Source of the DNA: Yinghuangia sp045039925
GTDB lineage: Bacteria > Actinomycetota > Actinomycetes > Streptomycetales > Streptomycetaceae
DNA length: 64,000 nt
Assembly: GCA_045039925.1 (NCBI GenBank)
Contig: CP108401.1
Span: 310,001 to 374,000, forward strand
Direction: 5' to 3'
Shown piece after piece: positions 8,352 to 16,631 of this stretch. The number at the start of each line of letters is the position of its first letter. Position 1 is the stretch's first letter. The notes beneath the pieces were generated by a model, which had not been told where the DNA came from, searched no databases, and saw only the letters and a program-made list of their open reading frames with translations. The translations under genes and the position numbers were made by a program.

Positions 8352-9160
8352 TTCACGGCCCCTTCATCGATCGGGGAGGCGTCCTTGGTCGGGTAGAAGG
8401 CGTCGGGGAACCCGACCGAACCCGCCGCGGCCGGCAGCGCGGCGGCGTCCGGCGGGAGCTTGATCTGGTCGGCCAGGTTCGCGCCCAGCAGCGCCTGCAC
8501 GGCGAGCAGGACCGCCTTGTGCTGCGCCTCGACGGGGGCGACGGAGCCGAACAGCTGCCGCAACGCCGGATCGGAGACCTGACCGACGTTCTTGGTGTAC
8601 GTCTGCGCGGCGATGTCCTCCAGGGTGATCGCGAGCTTGACCACGTCGGCCGGGCCCTTGATCGTCGGGAGGGCCTGCTGCACGACCGCGGCGTACTTCG
8701 GGTCCGGCCCGGTCTGGGCCTTGCCGCCGGCCTTGACCGCCGCGGCGTTGAACGCGTCGGCGTGCGCCTTGTGCTGCGCGGTGGTCTTCTCGATGAACGC
8801 CTTCACCACCGCGTTGCCTGTCTGGATGAACGGCAGTCCGGCCGCGGTCGTATAGACGCTCACCGCGAGGTTCTCCAGCGACGCCGCGGTCTGCAGCACC
8901 ATCACGTCCTCGGCCGCGCTCGCCGCCGCCGCGCGGCCGGCGCCCAGCAGCACCGCGCCCGCGGCGGCCCCGCCCAGGAAGGCCGGACGCCACCACCGGT
9001 GCCTCCCCTCCTCGCGGGCCGGGCCGCGGGCGGCGCGCTCGGCTGCCGTCTCGCCGTATTCGTCGAGTGAGGCGCGGGTGATGCGCGTCGCGTCGCTGTG
9101 GAGGTCCTCGGAGTGCTCGGTGAGTTCCGCCAACAGCCGGGTGTCGATGGGCTCTGCCAC
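8348..9160 (-). CDS. Ferritin-like domain protein, first gene of the pair
   Basis: The product (270 residues) starts MAEPIDTRLLAELTEHSEDL, has a membrane segment near residue 75 (FLGGAAAGAVLLGAG) and then a ferritin-like four-helix domain with LENLAVSVYTTA, KAHADAFNAAA, LEDIAAQTYTKN and PVEAQHKAVLL. The second of two adjacent GTG codons was chosen, giving five bases between GGGAG and the start. It overlaps the next ferritin-like gene by four bases, so the two probably form a heteromeric surface unit. A decayed copy of its N-terminal segment lies at 15261-15320. Confidence 0.85.
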   Translation of the reverse strand: MAEPIDTRLLAELTEHSEDLHSDATRITRASLDEYGETAAERAARGPAREEGRHRWWRPAFLGGAAAGAVLLGAGRAAAASAAEDVMVLQTAASLENLAVSVYTTAAGLPFIQTGNAVVKAFIEKTTAQHKAHADAFNAAAVKAGGKAQTGPDPKYAAVVQQALPTIKGPADVVKLAITLEDIAAQTYTKNVGQVSDPALRQLFGSVAPVEAQHKAVLLAVQALLGANLADQIKLPPDAAALPAAAGSVGFPDAFYPTKDASPIDEGAVK

Positions 9161-9751
9161 CACGGCTCCCTTTTCGTTCCGCCCGCCGGATGCGGGCCGG
9201 TATCTGGGCTTCGCTCCCGCTTGTCCGGCGGATTGGTGACGTACCGAAAGAAGATCGAGATTCACCCGTTCGCGTGGCACGGCGCCGCCGAGTGCGCGGG
9301 CACGTACCGCGCGGCGCCACCACCTGGCTGCGGCCGGACGGCCCAGCACCTGGTCGGGCAGGCACCGGACCTGCTGAGACGCTCGCCCGTGTGCGAGCGG
9401 GGAGTTGGGGTCGCCCGGATGTGGACGAGCCTGGGGTGACAGGCACGCTGCGGTGCGGGAGTCACGGGCCGCGGGTCGTGGCGCACGGGTCAGCACTGGG
9501 TCGAAATCGCTCGAAGCGGTGACGTGGTGCCGCGTGTTCGGGGACGTCGAGAGGACGCGGCGGCCGTTACGGCGTCGCCTCTGAGCAGCGGCTTCTCCGC
9601 CGAGCACCGCAGTTCGGTTGCGCGGCGGCGACATTGTGGTGGCGCGTCGCGCTGCCGTTCGGCGGCATCTTCACCTCAGGGCAATCTTTTTGTCCGCTTA
9701 TGGTCGATTCGTGGTCCGGTGCGACTGGACCCCTCACTCTCTGGAGAGACC
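9161..9751. other. Divergent intergenic region, no gene seen
   Basis: It separates the minus-strand ferritin-like pair from the plus-strand DUF4394 gene and must contain both promoters. Short less GC-rich patches occur near 9240 and 9680-9715. I see no coding frame with a start and ribosome binding site. Confidence 0.4.
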
Positions 9752-10651
9752 ATGCGGAAAACAGTGATCGCTGCGGCTGCGGCCGCCGCGCTCGCCGCGT
9801 CGATTCCCGCCGTCGCCTGGGCCGGCGGCGACACCGGCGCAGACACCAAGGGCGACTCGTGCAAGGCCGGCAAGGGCGGCCACGGCGGCAAGCACCGCAG
9901 CGGGCACGACCTGCGGGTCGTCGGGTTGACCGAGGACCAGTGCCTGGTGGTGTTCGACACCCGCAAGCCCGGCCACCTCAAGCCGGTGGGCAAGGTCACC
10001 GGGCTGGCCGGCGACAGCAAGCTGGTCGGGATCGACTTCCGGGTCCAGGACGGCAAGCTGTACGGCGTCGGCGACGCCGGCGGGATCTATACCGTCGACA
10101 CGGAGGCGGCCGCCGCCAAGGTCTCCCAGCTCAGCATCGCCCTGAACGGCGCCCACTTCGGCGTGGACTTCAACCCGGCCGCCGACCGGCTGCGCGTCAT
10201 CAGCGACACCGGACAGAACCTGCGGCACAACGTCGCCGAACCGGCCGGGACGACGGCCAACGACGGCACGCTGACCAACCCCACCATGCCGCCGTCCACC
10301 GCGATGGGAGTGACCGGCGCCGGGTACACCAACAACGACCTCAACCCGGCCACCGCCACCACGCTGTTCGACATCGACACCGCCAACGACCGCGTGTCGG
10401 TCCAGTCCCCGGCGAACGCGGGCAACCTCGCCCCGACCGGCAACCTCGGCGTCGACGCCGGGCCCAGCGCCGGCTTCGACGTCTACTACTCGCCCGCCGA
10501 CGGCACCAACCAGGGCTATGCCGCCCTGCGCACCACCGAAGGCTACGGCTTCTACTCCGTGAACCTGCTCAACGGATCCGCCCAGCACCTGGGCGCGTTC
10601 CCCGGCGACCACCAGGTCTTCGACGTCGCCCTGCCCCTCGCGGACAACTGA
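9752..10651 (+). CDS. Secreted DUF4394 protein
   Basis: The ATG at 9752 follows a GGAGAG ribosome binding site and gives a clear signal peptide (MRKTVIAAAAAAALAASIPA, cleavage near AWA). After a Gly/Lys/His-rich linker the DUF4394 domain covers almost all of the 299 residues: VVGLTEDQCLVVFDT, VGIDFRVQDGKLYGVGDAG, FGVDFNPAADRLRVISDTG and GYGFYSVNLL are its repeated strand motifs. It is predicted to fold as a beta-propeller-like secreted protein. Function unknown; the neighbours are other exported proteins. Confidence 0.85.
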   Translation: MRKTVIAAAAAAALAASIPAVAWAGGDTGADTKGDSCKAGKGGHGGKHRSGHDLRVVGLTEDQCLVVFDTRKPGHLKPVGKVTGLAGDSKLVGIDFRVQDGKLYGVGDAGGIYTVDTEAAAAKVSQLSIALNGAHFGVDFNPAADRLRVISDTGQNLRHNVAEPAGTTANDGTLTNPTMPPSTAMGVTGAGYTNNDLNPATATTLFDIDTANDRVSVQSPANAGNLAPTGNLGVDAGPSAGFDVYYSPADGTNQGYAALRTTEGYGFYSVNLLNGSAQHLGAFPGDHQVFDVALPLADN

Positions 10652-10842
10652 CACGGGCTGCGACGCAACAACGGACGGCTCGTCCGAGGCCGGCGCCGTC
10701 ACAGGCGTCGGCCTCGGGCTATGGCCGTCGCCGCATGATCGTGCCGTCGTGGCCCGCAGGCGAATCCCGGGACGACCAGGGGTGCGCGCCTCACCCGCCG
10801 CAAGACCGTCCAGGCCGGGCGGCCGGCGTCTGCGCGGCGTGA

Positions 10843-11087
10843 TCACCCAGGGCCGTCCCCGTCACCGCCGTTCGAGCTGTCGCCCAACTCTTCGTGCCAG
10901 CGGGCCGCTTCGAGGTTGTTCCACAGCACCGCGAGCTCGATCTGGCCAGGCCCGAGCCCGGTCTCGGCGGCCAGGGCCTCGGCGCTCATCCCTTGCGGAT
11001 GCGCGACATCACGCGGGCGATCTTGCCCGCCCACAGCTCGGCGTCGACGAACGGCCGTTCCCGGTACTGCCGCTTCAGCTCGGGCAT
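10843..11087 (-). pseudogene. Small HTH-like gene split by an ATGA overlap or frameshift
   Basis: Two tiny frames overlap: 10986-11087 encodes MPELKRQYRERPFVDAELWA and ends VMSRIRKG; 10843-10989 encodes MSAEALAAETGLGPGQIELA and continues VLWNNLEAARWHEEL. Read through, they look like one small protein with a helix-turn-helix, interrupted by a one-base shift at 10986-10989. Alternatively they are two coupled micro-genes. Confidence 0.35.
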
Positions 11088-11428
11088 TCTCCCGCGCTCC
11101 GGCCCGTCACCCGGTCGGCGCACCGGGCCCACCGGTCACCGTCGGCGCAGCCGCCGAACTGCTCGTTGCAGCGCGGTGACGGGGACGCTTTCGGATCCCA
11201 GGACAAGGCGGTGCCCCGGCCGCATCTTCCTCGGTCGGGGCACCACTGCAGGGGACATTACCGAAGAAATGACCGAAAACGACCGATTCGTGCGGCAAGT
11301 CGACCTGCGCGTCGGCCGCGGGCATTCACAGCTCTCGCGAACACGCGTGTCGAGCGGGATCGCTGGCCTAACCGAAGGGGCGCCCGACCCCATGACCAGC
11401 ACAAGGATCAGAAGCAGGTGCCTAACAA
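11088..11428. other. Gap without a recognisable gene
   Basis: Frames here lack starts with ribosome binding sites and show no family resemblance. The right edge is the 54-bp inverted repeat. Confidence 0.35.
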
Positions 11429-11482
11429 GCGGCGAACCAGGTGACAAGTAGCCCGCCAGTTGCTGTCGGTTCGAAGGCGCCC
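11429..11482 (+). repeat. 54-bp inverted repeat, left copy
   Basis: It begins GCGGCGAACCAGGTGA and ends GGTTCGAAGGCGCCC. The reverse complement of 14441-14494 matches it at 48 of 54 positions. The pair bounds a 3-kb segment containing a dead serine recombinase and an ArsR operon. Confidence 0.85.
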
Positions 11483-11485
11483 TGC

Positions 11486-12370
11486 TCACTCGTCGGTGTC
11501 GTCGGACGCTTCGGCTTCGGCGAGGAGGCGGTAGACGGTGGCGACTGCGGGGTGCCCGCCCTTGTTCCTGCCCGAGGGGATGACGAGCTTGCGGGCGATC
11601 TGCGGGACAGTGACGCCCTGGGTGCGCAGAGTGCGGGCGTAGTCGGCCATGTCGTCGTCGACGATCTTGGGGCGCCCTCCGTGACGGCCGCGCTCGCGGG
11701 CGGACGCCTGGCCTTCCAGGGACTTTTCCCGGATGTACTCGCGCTCGGACTCGGCCGTGCCGGTGAAGAACGCGAACAGGGCGGTGCCGTGCCTGGACGG
11801 GTCGTGGACCCCTGGAGGGGGCCGGTGAGGAGTTCGAGTTCGATGTCGTGGTGACGCAGGTTCTCTGCGATGGCCAGGAGCTCGGCGGCGCCGCGGCCCA
11901 GCCGCTTCATCTCATGCGCCGTGAGAATCACCCGCTGATGGGGGACGGCCTTCTTGACGGTGCGGGCGAAGTCCATCGCCTTGACGAACTCCGGCCGGAC
12001 CTTGATCCGGGTGCTGATCTCTCCGAGAAGACCGGATCGCGCCCGGCGTCGGCGAGGGCGTCGAGCTGGCTCTGGAGCTCTTACCGGGCAGTACTGCACC
12101 TCGCGTACCCCACTCTCGTGGGCTTCGTCGCGGCCTCCGGCACTGCGGCATCGACGGCCAGGCCCCTCTCCCACGCGCGGCCGGGGCCGCGGTCGGAGGG
12201 GGTCTTCACCTCCAGCTCGCGCGGAGCCGGGGCACAGGCATGAAGCGCGGGGTGTGGTACCTCGGCGCTACCTTGCCGCCGCGGGTGCGGCAGGTGCTTC
12301 CGGCGGGCACTTCACAGGTGGGGCAGTCGAACTGTTCGACGACGGCGGCCAGTTCGGCGAGCTCGGGCAT
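11486..12370 (-). pseudogene. Serine recombinase with N-terminal zinc-finger segment, inactivated
   Basis: Piecing frames together gives an N-terminal segment FDCPTCEVPAGSTCRTRGGK, then GYARCSTA (the catalytic Ser region of resolvases), QSQLDALADAG, RIKVRPEFVKAMDFARTVKK, LTAHEMKRLGRGAAEL, ELLTGPLQG, EREYIREKSLEGQASARERG and a C-terminal HTH GRPKIVDDDMADYARTLRTQ. The gene is broken by a frameshift after PAPRELEV-type sequence near 12220, a TAA after STAR near 12082, a frameshift near 12030 and another near 11823. It is a Streptomyces-type recombinase family protein in advanced decay. The family is known to catalyse site-specific inversion or excision. Confidence 0.8.
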
Positions 12371-12625
12371 GTCGCAGAACCCATCGCGAAGGGCTTTGCC
12401 AGAAAGGTGAGGTCATGAGAACGAAGGTCGGGGGCAAACCGGACACGGTTCACCGGGGTCCGCGATCCCTCGGAACTACTCGTTTCCGCGGACACGAAGC
12501 GTGACGGTTACCGCCTGGACCAGGCCAGTCGCGCCGTTCACGGGGATCTGTCATCGCTGAAGTTTCCACAGCCGCCGACGGGTCACGATCGTCATCTGAC
12601 ATGACCCTGCCTGATTCCTTTCAGC

Positions 12626-12653
12626 TTGACGCATTCCCATATCGGCATATGAT
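12626..12653 (+). promoter_or_regulatory. Promoter and operator of the ArsR operon
   Basis: TTGACG (12626-12631) and TATGAT (12648-12653) are separated by 16 bases. A palindrome CATAT-CGGC-ATATG (12638-12651) overlaps the -10 box and is a likely site for the ArsR-type repressor encoded just downstream. The expected transcription start falls at or next to the ATG at 12660, and no ribosome binding site is seen, so the mRNA may be leaderless. Confidence 0.6.
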
Positions 12654-12659
12654 CGGTCC

Positions 12660-13001
12660 ATGGCACGAGCAGCGACGACGTCGGACGTCTTCAACGCGAT
12701 CGCCGAGCCGCAGCGCCGGGAAATCCTGGTACTGCTGCGGGCAGGTGAGCGGTCGGTGACCGAGTTGGCCCAGGAGTTGGGAATGACCCAGCCGGGGGCG
12801 TCCAAACATCTGCGGGTGCTCCGGGAGGTCGGGCTGGTGTGCGACCGCAAGGCAGGCAAGCAGCGCCTGTACGGCCTTGACGCCGGCGGGCTGCGGCCCG
12901 TCCACGAGTGGACCGGCGGTTTCGAGCAGTTCTGGAACGAGAGCTTCGACCGACTGGACGCCTACGTGCAGGACCTGAAGCAGACAAGGAAAGCGGAGTA
13001 G
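12660..13001 (+). CDS. ArsR-family winged-helix repressor
   Basis: This 113-residue protein has the single winged-helix layout of ArsR regulators: DVFNAIAEPQRREILVLLRA, then SVTELAQELGMTQPGASKHL (recognition helix) and VGLVCDRKAGKQRLYGL (wing). No metal-binding cysteine box (CxCxxC) is present, so it belongs to the non-metal group usually linked with SRPBCC proteins. It is first in an operon with the SRPBCC and reductase-like genes (gap of 3 bp to the next). A palindrome overlapping its own -10 box suggests autorepression. Confidence 0.9.
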   Translation: MARAATTSDVFNAIAEPQRREILVLLRAGERSVTELAQELGMTQPGASKHLRVLREVGLVCDRKAGKQRLYGLDAGGLRPVHEWTGGFEQFWNESFDRLDAYVQDLKQTRKAE

Positions 13002-13004
13002 CTG

Positions 13005-13511
13005 ATGGGCACGACAGAACAAGGAACGCCGGCGCAGTCGGCGACAGCCGACCGCGAGACCGTCGTCTCCCGGATCATCGACGCCCCACGGGAGCTGGTG
13101 TTCGAGGCGTTCACCGAGGTGCGGCACCTGTCGCGGTGGTGGGGGCCGGAGGGGTTCACCACCACCACGCGGGCGTTCGAGTTCCACGTCGGCGGGGAGT
13201 GGGACTTCGTGATGCACGGACCGGACGGGACGGACTACCAGGAGTGGATCACCTGGACCGAGCTCGCCCCACCGGAACGGATCGCGATGCGCCACGGTGA
13301 GTCCCGCAGCGACCCGAACGCCTTCGAGTCGGTCCTCACGTTCGAGCCCGACGGCACGGCCACCCGGATCGAGATGCGCACGCTGTTCCCCACCAAGGAG
13401 CAGCGCGACGAGGCGGTCGAGAAGTACCACGCGATCGAGGCCGGCCGGCAGACCCTGGGCAACCTGGCGGCCTACGTCACCGAGATCATTCGGAAGGGAG
13501 CGGAGGGCTGA
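13005..13511 (+). CDS. SRPBCC (AHSA1-like) domain protein
   Basis: A 168-residue START/Bet-v1-like fold with the typical motifs SRIIDAPRELVFEAFTEV, RWWGPEGFT, FEFHVGGEWDFVMHGPDG and the C-terminal long helix ending EIIRKGAEG. Members bind hydrophobic ligands or resemble the Hsp90 co-chaperone Aha1 C-terminal domain. It follows the ArsR gene by 3 bp with GGAG upstream and overlaps the next start by one base (TGATG). ArsR plus SRPBCC pairs are common in actinomycetes; the ligand is unknown. Confidence 0.88.
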   Translation: MGTTEQGTPAQSATADRETVVSRIIDAPRELVFEAFTEVRHLSRWWGPEGFTTTTRAFEFHVGGEWDFVMHGPDGTDYQEWITWTELAPPERIAMRHGESRSDPNAFESVLTFEPDGTATRIEMRTLFPTKEQRDEAVEKYHAIEAGRQTLGNLAAYVTEIIRKGAEG

Positions 13512-14131
13512 TGGCCGGGAAAGTGTTTTTCAGTGTGTCGATGTCGCTGGACGGGTTCATCGCGCCTGAGTCCTCCGAGGACTTGATGGGGCAGCAGTGG
13601 ATGGAACTGCAGCAGTGGGTCTTCCCACTGCGGTTCTTCCGGGAGAACCTGAAGTTTGGCGAGGGCGGTGAAGAGGGGCGCGACAACGACATCGTGCGGG
13701 AGACGTTCGAGCGCACCGGCGCGAGCGTGATGGGTAAGCGCATGTTCGACGCCGGCGAGAAGATGTGGCCGGAGGAGGCGCCGTTCCACACGCCGGTGTT
13801 CGTCGTGACACACGAGAAGCGTGACCCCTGGGAGCGGCCCGGCGGGACCACCTTCCACTTCGTGAACGACGGCATCGAGACCGCGCTCGACCAGGCCCGC
13901 GAGGCCGCCGGCGACCGCGACGTCCGCATCGCGGGCGGCGGCGCGACGATCTTGGAGTACGTGAACGCCGGCCTGATCGACGAGTTCTCTATCGCGCTCT
14001 CACCCGTGCTGTTCGGCTCCGGAATCCGCCTGTTCGAGGGCGTGGACGCGGGCCGCGTGGCCCTGGAGCCGGTCCGTGCGGAGCCCTCCCCGCGGGTGAC
14101 GCACCTGACCTACACCGTCCGGCGGCGGTAA
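13511..14131 (+). CDS. RibD C-terminal / dihydrofolate reductase-family protein
   Basis: This 206-residue protein starts VFFSVSMSLDGFIAPES, the typical first strand of the RibD_C/DHFR-like fold, and has VMGKRMFDAGE, PVFVVTHEKRDPW and VRIAGGGATILEYVNAGLID (nucleotide-binding Gly-rich turn) before the closing strands. It would bind NAD(P)H and reduce an unidentified substrate. It is the last gene of the ArsR operon. The 54-bp inverted repeat and a perfect hairpin lie downstream. Confidence 0.88.
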   Translation: MAGKVFFSVSMSLDGFIAPESSEDLMGQQWMELQQWVFPLRFFRENLKFGEGGEEGRDNDIVRETFERTGASVMGKRMFDAGEKMWPEEAPFHTPVFVVTHEKRDPWERPGGTTFHFVNDGIETALDQAREAAGDRDVRIAGGGATILEYVNAGLIDEFSIALSPVLFGSGIRLFEGVDAGRVALEPVRAEPSPRVTHLTYTVRRR

Positions 14132-14390
14132 CTGTCCCGACCCCAGGGCTCTCCCGCCGAGGTCAGCTGCCCGCGGACGGCCCGGCCTGCCCTGGCGGCG
14201 ACGGCGGATGGCGATACGTGCTCACCTACGGGGGCGGGGGCTGGCCATGTACGCCGACACGGTGTCCGAACCGCTGTCCGCAGTGATCCCCGGCTGGTAC
14301 GGCTGAATATGGGCCGCCGTCTTCAGCTCGCCCAGCCGTCCCGCAGGAGCCAGACCCCGAGCCGGCCGCCGCGTGGCCCGACCCCAGGAC

Positions 14391-14426
14391 CTCAGAGGAC
14401 CCCGGCCACAGCCGGGGTCCTCTGAG
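14391..14426 (+). terminator. Perfect 16-bp stem-loop
   Basis: CTCAGAGGACCCCGGC, a four-base loop, then its exact complement. It lies about 260 bp after the reductase stop and just before the right copy of the 54-bp repeat. No T-run follows, which is usual for actinomycete hairpins; it could serve as a bidirectional terminator or a structural end of the repeat-bounded segment. Confidence 0.6.
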
Positions 14427-14440
14427 GTGTGCGTATAACG

Positions 14441-14494
14441 GGGTGCCTTCGATCCGAAAGCTACTGGCGGGTTACTTTTCACCTGGTTCGCCGC
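14441..14494 (-). repeat. 54-bp inverted repeat, right copy
   Basis: The reverse complement of this stretch matches 11429-11482 at 48 of 54 positions without gaps. It sits 14 bp after the perfect hairpin at 14391-14426. Confidence 0.85.
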
Positions 14495-14756
14495 TCGTCC
14501 ACGGCACCCCGACTACGCGGAAGCGAAGGTCCCGAACCGACTGGTGCAGACAGCGTGTGGCAACCCTGCATCCGGCCGTCACACCGCCTCGTGTCCCTAC
14601 CTGACGCCAAGCCACGGTGGCCGCCGGGTAGTTCGGTTCCGACCGACGCGGTTCCGCACTGGCGATCGTCGACGCCGACGGGTCCCGTCACCAGTTCGGA
14701 GGCTGCGGCCAGAACTCGCCCGCGAGGTCACGGTTTGCCCGGGAACCGCGGCGCCC

Positions 14757-15233
14757 CTACCAGCCGCTGCCCTTGTTGCCACCCTGGTTGCCGCCGCCGT
14801 GACCGGGGGTCGCGTCCGCCGTGTGCCCCGGGTTCTGGGCCGGTTTGTCGCTCGGATACTCGCACGGCTCCTCGGCCGGCTTGTGGCCCGGCTTGTCGCT
14901 CGGGTACTTGTCCGGCTTGTGGCCCGGCTTGTCGTTCTGGTGGTGCCCCGGGGTCACGCCCGGGTGCCCGGCGGGCTTGTGGTGCGAGTCGCCGTCGACG
15001 TTCGCGCAGACGTTGCCGAACGCGGGGTTGAGGACGCTGATCACGCCGATCGAGTTGCCGCACACGTTGATCGGCACGTGCACCGGGATCTGGATCAGGT
15101 TGCCGGAGAGGACGCCCGGCGAACCGACGGCTACACCGTCGGCGCCAGCACCGGCGAACGCGGCGCCGGCACCGCCCATCACCAGCGCGGCCCCGGCGAC
15201 CACGACGACGGAAGCCCGCTTCAAGATCTTCAA
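14757..15233 (-). CDS. Chaplin with long Pro/His/Lys repeat tail
   Basis: A TTG at 15233 with GGAG six bases upstream starts a signal peptide (LKILKRASVVVVAGAALVMG...AFA). It is followed by one chaplin domain: GSPGVLSGNLIQIPVHVPIN, VCGNSIGVISVLNPAFGNVC with the two conserved cysteines. Instead of ending there like short chaplins, the protein carries about 60 residues of low-complexity tail with repeated PGHKP and PSDKP units. Chaplins are secreted amyloid-forming proteins coating aerial hyphae; a tail of this kind has no LPxTG sorting motif and could bind wall polymers or metal. 158 residues. Confidence 0.85.
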   Translation of the reverse strand: MKILKRASVVVVAGAALVMGGAGAAFAGAGADGVAVGSPGVLSGNLIQIPVHVPINVCGNSIGVISVLNPAFGNVCANVDGDSHHKPAGHPGVTPGHHQNDKPGHKPDKYPSDKPGHKPAEEPCEYPSDKPAQNPGHTADATPGHGGGNQGGNKGSGW

Positions 15234-15260
15234 GAGATACTCCGTGTTCCCCAGGCACGC

Positions 15261-15320
15261 GGCGCGGGCGATCCGCGACGCGTCGCTGCGCAGGTCCTGC
15301 GACCACTCGGTCAATCCGCC
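15261..15320 (-). pseudogene. Relic of ferritin-like gene N-terminus upstream of chaplin
   Basis: The frame upstream of the chaplin reads GLTEWSQDLRSDASRIARA, which matches ELTEHSEDLHSDATRITRA of the ferritin-like protein encoded at 8348-9160 in 13 of 19 positions. There is no ferritin domain. The chaplin thus appears to use the 5' end of a deleted ferritin-like gene as its upstream region. Confidence 0.5.
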
Positions 15321-15649
15321 GGCGGCCGGGCGGCGACAGACTCGCCCCCCTCCGTGACTCCTGTCCTGCCGCCCCGGGATATGGCGGCCATACGGGTATG
15401 GGCGACGCCCGATCGGGCGTGCCTGCGCGACCGGAGATGACCAAACCAGCTCGGCGGCGTCCGCCGCGCGTAGCTCTGGGGGCGCACCACGCCCGCAGCG
15501 CTCCCGACGGTGGGTGGCGGGCGCCCGTGTGGCCTGGTGCATTCGGGTGGACCGCACCGGAGCGGCCGTTGCTATTGCGAATAAGGGGCAACTGCACCCA
15601 TGTTGCACTTCTGGTGCAGCAAGTCGGCGTACTCATGGAAGGGGTGCTC

Positions 15650-16195
15650 GTGTCCGCACGGTCACTGCCGCGGCGAGGCGTCGCCGCGGCCCGGTCAGGT
15701 GCGCCGCTGGCGTCGGCGGGCAGTCGGCCGGTGGCGGTCGAGGTGGTGCTGCTGCGGGCGTTGCCGCAGCTTGGCTACCGGGTGGTGCGTGGGGCGCCGC
15801 TGGCGGCGGAGGCCCCGGATGCCGCAGCGGTCCGGCTGGCCGGGCTGCCGCCGCAGGCGGCGCGGCGGGCGGATCTGGTGGTGCATTCGACGAGTTGGCG
15901 CTACGACAGCGCGGGGCAGGTGGTGCTGACGTACGCCGTGGCGCCGGACCCGTGCCCGCAGCTTCCCGCGGCTGCGGTGGACGTCAGCGCGGTCGCGCGC
16001 GGCACAGGGCCTGCGCGGCCGTCCCCGACATGCGTCCGAGCCGGGGATGTGGCGGCCCACGCCGTGCGCCATCTGGCGTTCCTGGCCCGGCACGACGTGC
16101 AGGTCCGCTGTGCCTTGGAGGGCATTGCCGACTTCACGCAGGCGTGGCCCTCGTGGGAGCCGGATGTCGCGGGGGAGATGCGCGCGACCGGCTGA
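15650..16195 (+). CDS. Hypothetical protein of actinomycete type
   Basis: The GTG at 15650 follows GGAAGGGG; an ATG at 15635 is an alternative. The product of about 181 residues contains VAVEVVLLRALPQLGYRVV, LVVHSTSWRYDSAGQVVLTY and a C-terminal HDVQVRCALEGIADF with PSWEPDV. The mix of a strand-rich centre and C-terminal helices recalls uncharacterised Streptomyces proteins, but I cannot name a family. No signal peptide or membrane segment. Function unknown. Confidence 0.55.
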   Translation: MSARSLPRRGVAAARSGAPLASAGSRPVAVEVVLLRALPQLGYRVVRGAPLAAEAPDAAAVRLAGLPPQAARRADLVVHSTSWRYDSAGQVVLTYAVAPDPCPQLPAAAVDVSAVARGTGPARPSPTCVRAGDVAAHAVRHLAFLARHDVQVRCALEGIADFTQAWPSWEPDVAGEMRATG

Positions 16196-16631
16196 ACGCG
16201 CACGTCACACGGCGTGCCGGACGGGCTCCTGGCGGGCACCGGAACCGAGCCGCGGGAGGCCCGGCGCCGTGACGTTACGGTTCCCCACGAATGTTTTGGG
16301 GCTGGGCCCTTCGGGTGTCCGGCAATCGGGTGGCGGCGAACGGCGCCCCCTGTTTCGGCGCTTTGGCGGCCCGAGCGCGGTGACCAGGGAACTTGGTTGT
16401 GCCCGATACGCCCGGGCAGGCCGCGCAGGCACCCCGCACCGGTAAGTGCGCGGGGTTTCGGACGAGTTGGGTCGGCCCATAGGGGTGGCGTACCGCGACG
16501 CAGGTGCGGCGCACGACGGACGGCGGGGAGTCCGGGGCCTCTGACCGGGGGCGTTCGTGTGCCGACATGGGTCGACCGCTGCGGGTTTCCGGCGCTGCTC
16601 CGGGGCCCTGTCCCTAATCCGAGGAAGTTTC
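16196..16631. other. Upstream region of the DUF4331 operon, no gene seen
   Basis: A less GC-rich patch at 16270-16330 (GACGTTACGGTTCC...AATGTTTTGG) is the most likely promoter area of the four-gene operon that follows. I see no coding frame. Confidence 0.35.

Noticed and set aside
9240..9280. Possible ECF sigma promoter in front of the ferritin-like pair
   Set aside because: No convincing -35/-10 pair at proper spacing; the local lower GC content alone is not enough.
11463..11480. GGTTCGAAGGC resembling a tRNA T-loop
   Set aside because: No cloverleaf, anticodon arm or acceptor pairing around it; part of the 54-bp inverted repeat.
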